Assembly (NCBI GenBank): GCA_035286125.1
Contig: JAYKIS010000037.1
Span: 8,541-72,540 of the forward strand
Origin: VGJW01 sp035286125
GTDB taxonomy: Bacteria; Cyanobacteriota; Sericytochromatia; S15B-MN24; VGJW01
Length of the DNA: 64,000 nt
Reading direction: 5' to 3'
Made by a program: the position numbers and the translations under genes. Positions 56,974 through 64,000 of this stretch are shown here, piece by piece. How positions within the stretch are numbered: position 1 is the stretch's first letter; each line of letters opens with the position of its first letter. The notes beneath the pieces were generated by a model, which did no database searches, was not told the origin of the DNA, and saw only the letters and a list, made by a program, of their open reading frames with translations.

Positions 56974-58706
56974 TCAGCTGCCCTGCTTGATCGACCACTC
57001 GTGGCAGTTCCAGAGGTTGCCTGCCGAGGTGGGGTTGGGCTTGAAGCCCTCGATGCGCTGGTTGACGACGTTGAGTGTCGTCCAGACCAGCAGCGGCATC
57101 ATCGGGGCGTCCTGGGCCAGCAGCAGCTGGATGCGCTTGTATATCTTCGCGCGCTCCGCCGTATTGACCGTCTTGTTGCCGGCCTCCGTCAGCTTGTCGA
57201 CCTCGGGATTGCTGTAGCGTGTGTAGTTCTGGCCAGCGGGCGGATGCTGCTTGCTGTTCCAGAGGAAGATGTTGTTCGGATCGATGTTGCTGACCCAGGC
57301 GTAGAGGCCAAGGTCATACTGGCCGCTGTACAGCAGGCCGTCCGGCCGACCGAAGAGCTTGGGCCCGGGGACGTTGTTGATCTCGAGGTTGATGCCGACG
57401 GCCTTGAGGTAGCTCTTCATGACCTGCTCGGTCAGCTCGCGGGGCTTGCGGCCGCTGGTCGAAGCGATGCCCAGCTTGAGCTGCTTGCCATCCTTGGCGC
57501 GGAAGCCGTCCGCCCCCATCGTCCAGCCGGCTTCGTCCAGGAGCTTCTTGGCGCCTTCGGGGTCGAAGGCCGACAGCTTCTCGACGGCGGGTTCGTAGTA
57601 GGTGGTGTTGAGCGGCGACTGGTCGCTGTAGGCCGCCTTGTAGAGGCCCTTGTAGATCTTGGCCGAGATCTCCTCGCGGTTGATGGCCATCGAGATGGCA
57701 CGACGGACCTTGACGTCGGCCAGGACGGGATTGGCGAGGTTGAAGTCGAGATGCTCGTAGGAGAGGGAGGGCGTCTCATGGATCACGACGCCGGACATCT
57801 GCTTGAGCTGGTCGTACTGTGTCAGCGCGGCGCTCTGGTAGATGTCGATGGCCCCGGCCTGCAACTGGGTGTAGGCATTGTTCTCGTCCGGAATGATCTT
57901 GAAGACGATGGTCTCGACCTTCGGCTTGCCGCGGTAGTAGGCCGGGTTCGCCTCGTAGGTGATGTGGTCGCCGGGCACCCACTCCTTGAACTTGAAGGCT
58001 CCGGATCCGACCGGGGCGCGGTTCCATGCCGACTGGTTGAAGTGGCTGTCGCCGGGCTTGTCCTGCTTCTTGAGGTCCGCCTCGAGCAGGTGTCGCGGGA
58101 AGATGCCGCCAAACAGCCCCAGGTAGGGGGCGTAGATTTCCTTGAAGTGGACGACGACGGTCTGGGCGTCCGGGGTATCGATGGCCTTGATCTTGTCGTA
58201 ACCATCACGGCTGGTCACCTTGACCGCCGGGTCCTGATAGACCTGCCATGTGAATTTGACGTCATCCGAGGTCACGGGCCTGCCGTCGTGCCATGTGGCC
58301 TTGCGCAACTTGTAGGTCACGGCCATGCCCTTGCCCTCGAGCTTGACGCCCTTGTTCTCGAGCGTGGGCACGGTCTCCTGGCCGAGACCGTGCCCTTGTT
58401 CTCGAGCGTGGGCACGGTCTCGGCCAGGTCTGCGATGTACTCCATCTTGTCGTTGACGGTGATGAGTGCGCTCATGATCGGCGTGATGGCATCGACGGTG
58501 GCCATCATGCTCGAGATGGCCCCGTTCAGGGTCTCGGGCTCCTGCTGGTTGTGGATGACGATGGTCCGTGCCATGGCGCCGCCTTCCGGACCACCCGTCT
58601 TGGCGGGTTGGTCGCCCCCCTTGCCGGCGCAGCCGGCGAGCAGGCCGAGGGACAGGAGCGAAGGCAGGACGCGGCGCATGGCGGGGGTGGTGCTCCGGAC
58701 GGTCAT
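56974..58706 (-). pseudogene. Peptide ABC transporter substrate-binding protein (DppA/OppA-like), frameshifted
   Basis: The 5' part gives a lipoprotein signal (LPSLLSLGLLAGCAGKG) and IVIHNQQEPETLNGAI; the 3' part gives a typical SBP_bac_5 domain (LRKATWHDGRPVTSDDVKFT, LLDEAGWTMGADGFRAKDGK, DPNNIFLWNSKQHPPAGQNY). They are in different frames and join at a 44-bp duplication at 58348-58421. Removing one 44-base copy restores a continuous protein reading AETVPTLENKGVKLEGKGMA, of normal length (about 560 residues). All other transporter genes are intact, so the lesion is recent or is an assembly or sequencing artefact. Start is ATG 58706 or 58679. If real, uptake would lose its binding protein. 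Confidence 0.8.
58348..58428. repeat. 44-bp tandem duplication with inverted arms in the binding-protein gene
   Basis: A 30-base sequence at 58348-58377 is repeated exactly at 58392-58421 (offset 44). The spacer segment CCTGGCCGAGACCGT at 58377-58391 is the reverse complement of 58414-58428, so the unit contains a quasi-palindrome. The offset is not a multiple of three and causes the frameshift. Such a structure can arise by template switching at a hairpin or by fold-back errors in reads. Confidence 0.9.
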
Positions 58707-58737
58707 GGGTGGGGGAGGGACGGGCAAGGACCGCGGG

Positions 58738-59754
58738 TCAGGCGACCGAGCCCGGAAGGCCGGCCATCGGCAACGTCACGGCCGGGTGATGGTGGCAAGC
58801 CACCATGTGGCCGGAGCCGGTGTCGACGAAGGCAGGGTCCTCGACGCGGCAACGGTCGATGGCCACGGGGCAACGCGTGTGGAAGCGACAACCCGAGGGC
58901 GGATTCACCGGGCTGGGGATGTCGCCTTGCAGGATGACGCGTTCCCGCTTGAGCGTCGGATCCGGCTCGGGCACGGCCGAGAGCAAGGCCTGGGTGTACG
59001 GGTGCTTCGGATTGGCGTAGAGCTGGTCCGAGGTGCCGAGTTCGACCATCTTGCCCAGGTACATGACGGCGACCCGGTCGCTGATGTGCTGGACGGTGGC
59101 CAGGTTGTGGGCGATGAACAGGTACGTCAGCCCGAACTCGTCCTGCAGATCGTCCAGCAGGTTGAGGACCTGCGCCTGCACCGACACGTCAAGCGCCGAG
59201 ACGGGTTCGTCGGCCACGATGAAGCGCGGCTTGATCGCGAGGGCGCGGGCAATGCCGATGCGCTGGCGTTGGCCGCCCGAGAACTCGTGGGGATAGCGGC
59301 CCGAGTAGGTCGGGGACAGGCCGACGCGTTCCAGAAGCTCCTTGACGCGCTTCTGCACGGCAGCCTCGTCGCCCACGCCGTGGACCCTCAGCGGTTCGGC
59401 GATCGAGTCGCCGATGGTCATCCGGGGGTCAAGCGAGGCGTACGGGTTCTGGAACACGATCTGCATCTGCTTGCGCATCTCGCGCATCCGGTCGGCAGGC
59501 AGTTGAAGCAGGTCCTGGCCGTCGAACGTGACCTGTCCGGCCGTGGCCTCGATCAACCTCAGGATGAGCCGGCCCGTCGTGGACTTGCCACAACCGGACT
59601 CGCCCACCAGGCCCAGCGTCTCGCCGGGCATCACATCGAAATCGAGTCCGTCGACCGCCTTGACGGCCCCTACCTGCTTCTTGAAGAGGATGCCGCGATG
59701 GATGGGGAAGTGCTTCTTGAGGTTGCGAACCTGCAGCAGGGGGGTGGTGCTCAT
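58738..59754 (-). CDS. dppF: Peptide ABC transporter ATP-binding protein, DppF/OppF family
   Basis: A 338-residue ATPase. Walker A GLVGESGCGKSTTGRLIL, Q-loop MQIVFQNPYASLDPRMTIGD, signature HEFSGGQRQRIGIARAL and Walker B FIVADEPVSALDVSVQAQ are intact. The C-terminal oligopeptide-transporter extension SGCRFHTRCPVAIDRCRVED carries the cysteine cluster typical of the family, which can bind a metal or Fe-S cluster. The ATG overlaps the dppD stop (ATGA), so the two ATPases are coupled. Confidence 0.95.
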   Translation of the reverse strand: MSTTPLLQVRNLKKHFPIHRGILFKKQVGAVKAVDGLDFDVMPGETLGLVGESGCGKSTTGRLILRLIEATAGQVTFDGQDLLQLPADRMREMRKQMQIVFQNPYASLDPRMTIGDSIAEPLRVHGVGDEAAVQKRVKELLERVGLSPTYSGRYPHEFSGGQRQRIGIARALAIKPRFIVADEPVSALDVSVQAQVLNLLDDLQDEFGLTYLFIAHNLATVQHISDRVAVMYLGKMVELGTSDQLYANPKHPYTQALLSAVPEPDPTLKRERVILQGDIPSPVNPPSGCRFHTRCPVAIDRCRVEDPAFVDTGSGHMVACHHHPAVTLPMAGLPGSVA

Positions 59755-60767
59755 GGAGCCATGGCCTCCTCGGCGGCGGCAGACGCGACCCAGCAGCGTA
59801 CCTGGTGGTCCGCGGAGATCGACGTCAAGCGGGGCATCTGGTCACAGGTGCCCGGCTGGTAGCTGGTGCACCGCGGCGCGAACGAGCAACCGGGCGGCAG
59901 GTGGGCCAACGATGGCGGCTGGCCTTCGATGGGCACGAGGCGTTCCTTGCTGCCACCCATCCGGGGGATGGACTTGAGCAGGCCCTGCGTATAGGGGTGG
60001 GCGGGGTTGGCGAAAAGCGTCTGGACGTCGGTATATTCGACGACCTTGCCGGCGTACATCACCGCGACGTGGTCGCACATCTCGGCGACGACGCCGAGAT
60101 CGTGGGTGATCAGCACGACGGCCGCTTGCCGCTCGGTGCGGATCTTGCGCATCAGGTCCAGGATTTGGGCCTGGATCGTGACGTCGAGTGCCGTCGTGGG
60201 CTCGTCGGCGATCAGTAGGTCCGGCTCGCACGCCAAGGCCATCGCGATGATGGCGCGCTGGCGCATGCCGCCCGAGAACTGGTGCGGATAGTCGTCGACC
60301 CGGTTCTCGGGAGAGGGGATCCCCACGTCGGTCAGGGCCTTGATGGCGCGTTGCCTGGCCGTTGCACGGTCGACCTGCTGGTGGAGGATGATGGCCTCCA
60401 TGATCTGCTCGCCCACCGTCAGGACCGGGTTGAGACTGGTCATCGGGTCCTGGGAGATGAGGGCGATCCGGTTGCCGCGAATCTGCCGCATCTCGGGTTC
60501 GGGCAGCTTCAGCAGGTCCTGGCCCTGAAACAGGATCTGGCCACCTACCGTCCGTCCGTTGGGGCCTGAAACGAGCCGCATGATGGAAAGCGAGGTGATC
60601 GACTTGCCACAGCCGGACTCGCCGACGATACCCAGGATATTGCCGCGCTGGACCTCGAAGTCCACGCCATCAACGGCCTTGACGACCCCTTCATCCGTGA
60701 AGAAGTGGGTCTGGAGACCGGAAACCTTGAGCAATGCTTCGGCCACGTCGGGGGGGTCCTCCTGCAT
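59751..60767 (-). CDS. dppD: Peptide ABC transporter ATP-binding protein, DppD/OppD family
   Basis: A 338-residue ATPase, the first gene of the transport operon. Walker A GIVGESGCGKSITSLSIMRL, Q-loop RIALISQDPMTSLNPVLTVG, signature HQFSGGMRQRAIIAMAL, Walker B LLIADEPTTALDVTIQAQ and switch His ITHDLGVVAEMCD are complete; the cysteine-bearing tail is GCSFAPRCTSYQPGTCDQM. ATG 60767 was chosen to give a normal start; an extended upstream frame reaches into the uvrA promoter region and is unlikely. Confidence 0.94.
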   Translation of the reverse strand: MQEDPPDVAEALLKVSGLQTHFFTDEGVVKAVDGVDFEVQRGNILGIVGESGCGKSITSLSIMRLVSGPNGRTVGGQILFQGQDLLKLPEPEMRQIRGNRIALISQDPMTSLNPVLTVGEQIMEAIILHQQVDRATARQRAIKALTDVGIPSPENRVDDYPHQFSGGMRQRAIIAMALACEPDLLIADEPTTALDVTIQAQILDLMRKIRTERQAAVVLITHDLGVVAEMCDHVAVMYAGKVVEYTDVQTLFANPAHPYTQGLLKSIPRMGGSKERLVPIEGQPPSLAHLPPGCSFAPRCTSYQPGTCDQMPRLTSISADHQVRCWVASAAAEEAMAP

Positions 60768-60847
60768 CGGACGATCCGAAACGATAGCACGCGGACGGCC
60801 GTGTTGCCACAATCCGTACGGACGGGGTCCGGGTGCAGCAGGTGGGC

Positions 60848-60853
60848 TATCAT
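60848..60853 (+). promoter_or_regulatory. -10 element of uvrA, leaderless-type spacing
   Basis: TATCAT followed by exactly 6 bases and the ATG. The -35 region is GC-rich and without a good match, and no LexA-type palindrome is visible around it. Confidence 0.45.
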
Positions 60854-60859
60854 GACGGC

Positions 60860-63721
<2,862 letters not shown>

Positions 63722-63740
63722 TTTTCGGCGTGGGTGCCCG

Positions 63741-64000
63741 TCAGGCCGACAGGCGGATGCCCACGATTCCGAGCGAGGCCAGGCTGCGGTCGTCCGCGAC
63801 CGTACCTGTCCACAGGCCCATCATCTCGAGCGCCGGGCCGGTGGCGGACAAACTGCCGTCATCACTTGCGGACACACCCTCCTGGCCCGCTCCGAGGGCG
63901 GCCTCCAGATATTGCCTGAGGTCAGCAGTCGACCGCAGGGCACCTTCACCCAGTGCCTCGATATCCGGAGCTTCGGCCGAACCTGCTTCCGGCAGGGCAA
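63741..64000 (-). CDS. Partial hypothetical protein, C-terminal 85 residues
   Basis: An open minus-strand frame entering from the right edge and ending at 63741. The visible part is acidic and Gly/Ala/Ser-rich (ALPEAGSAEAPDIEALGEGA, QYLEAALGAGQEGVSASDDG) and ends LASLGIVGIRLSA, suggesting a helical linker and a final strand. There is no recognisable domain. It converges on uvrA with a 19-base gap. The frame is open over the whole 260 bases, while other frames on this strand contain stops. Confidence 0.6.
   Translation of the reverse strand, partial: ALPEAGSAEAPDIEALGEGALRSTADLRQYLEAALGAGQEGVSASDDGSLSATGPALEMMGLWTGTVADDRSLASLGIVGIRLSA

Noticed and set aside
56968..59862. 964-residue plus-strand open frame across the peptide-transporter operon
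   Set aside because: Antisense to intact permease, ATPase and binding-protein sequences; no domain is recognisable in it and the composition is that of reverse-strand shadow.

Overview
The window is high-GC bacterial DNA (about two thirds G+C by eye) with dense, mostly operonic coding. No gap between genes exceeds about 210 bases. The host has two membranes: it encodes a lipid-transport ABC system (two MlaE-type permeases, an MlaF-type ATPase, an MlaD-type MCE protein), outer-membrane barrel-like proteins and many lipoproteins. Metabolism is heterotrophic and aerobic in flavour (fatty-acid beta-oxidation, acetyl-CoA synthetase, glycolate oxidase subunits, oligopeptide uptake, secreted peptidase). 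I cannot place the lineage from this window; a deep-branching, non-photosynthetic diderm is a reasonable guess and no more. Several genes have a TAnnAT element exactly 6 bases before the start codon, which suggests frequent leaderless transcription.

Layout. 1-4.6 kb (minus): wecA (partial), glyA and rpiB, then a repeat-bearing lipoprotein, rbgA and rplS. 4.6-9.4 kb: DUF302 protein, exported nuclease, FadB-like and FadI-like beta-oxidation enzymes, and tRNA-Thr(CGT). 9.5-17.4 kb: lipoprotein-type GH1 glycosidase, a dual-specificity phosphatase, envelope proteins of unknown role, a dihydrouridine synthase and small unknown genes. 17.4-22.3 kb (minus): the most remarkable locus, encoding an exported CsgG/FlgO-like protein, an exported SmpA-like/Pro-rich/TPR protein, and an inner-membrane protein that joins the last periplasmic domain, membrane helix and cytoplasmic tail of the flagellar MS-ring protein FliF to a complete three-domain FliG. 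No other flagellar gene is visible.

22.4-35.6 kb: cysteine desulfurase, a 50-residue zinc-ribbon protein, DUF2721 protein, Rieske protein, acetyl-CoA synthetase, an orphan CheR-TPR methyltransferase, a probable decayed SNF2-like protein with a very cysteine-rich partner, a zinc-ribbon/adenylate-cyclase/ATPase/TPR regulator and a ribbon-helix-helix-like protein. 35.7-44.6 kb: CcdA, GNAT acetyltransferase, two paralogous Gly-Tyr-tailed lipoproteins, the lipid-transport operon, an envelope protein, and glcE/glcD. 44.7-52.2 kb: riboflavin genes ribE-ribBA-ribH, two lipoproteins (one a large beta-propeller) and a subtilisin-like lipoprotein. 52.2-64 kb: histidine kinase, thiolase, a dpp/opp-type peptide ABC operon whose binding-protein gene is frameshifted by a 44-bp duplication, uvrA, and a partial gene at the right edge.

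Possible connections (inference): both Gly-Tyr lipoproteins and the subtilisin-like protein carry an upstream motif whose -10 resembles the flagellar sigma-28 consensus GCCGATAA. Together with the FliF-FliG fusion and the FrzF-like CheR-TPR protein, this suggests the lineage may have kept and repurposed pieces of flagellar and chemotaxis machinery for an envelope-spanning apparatus.
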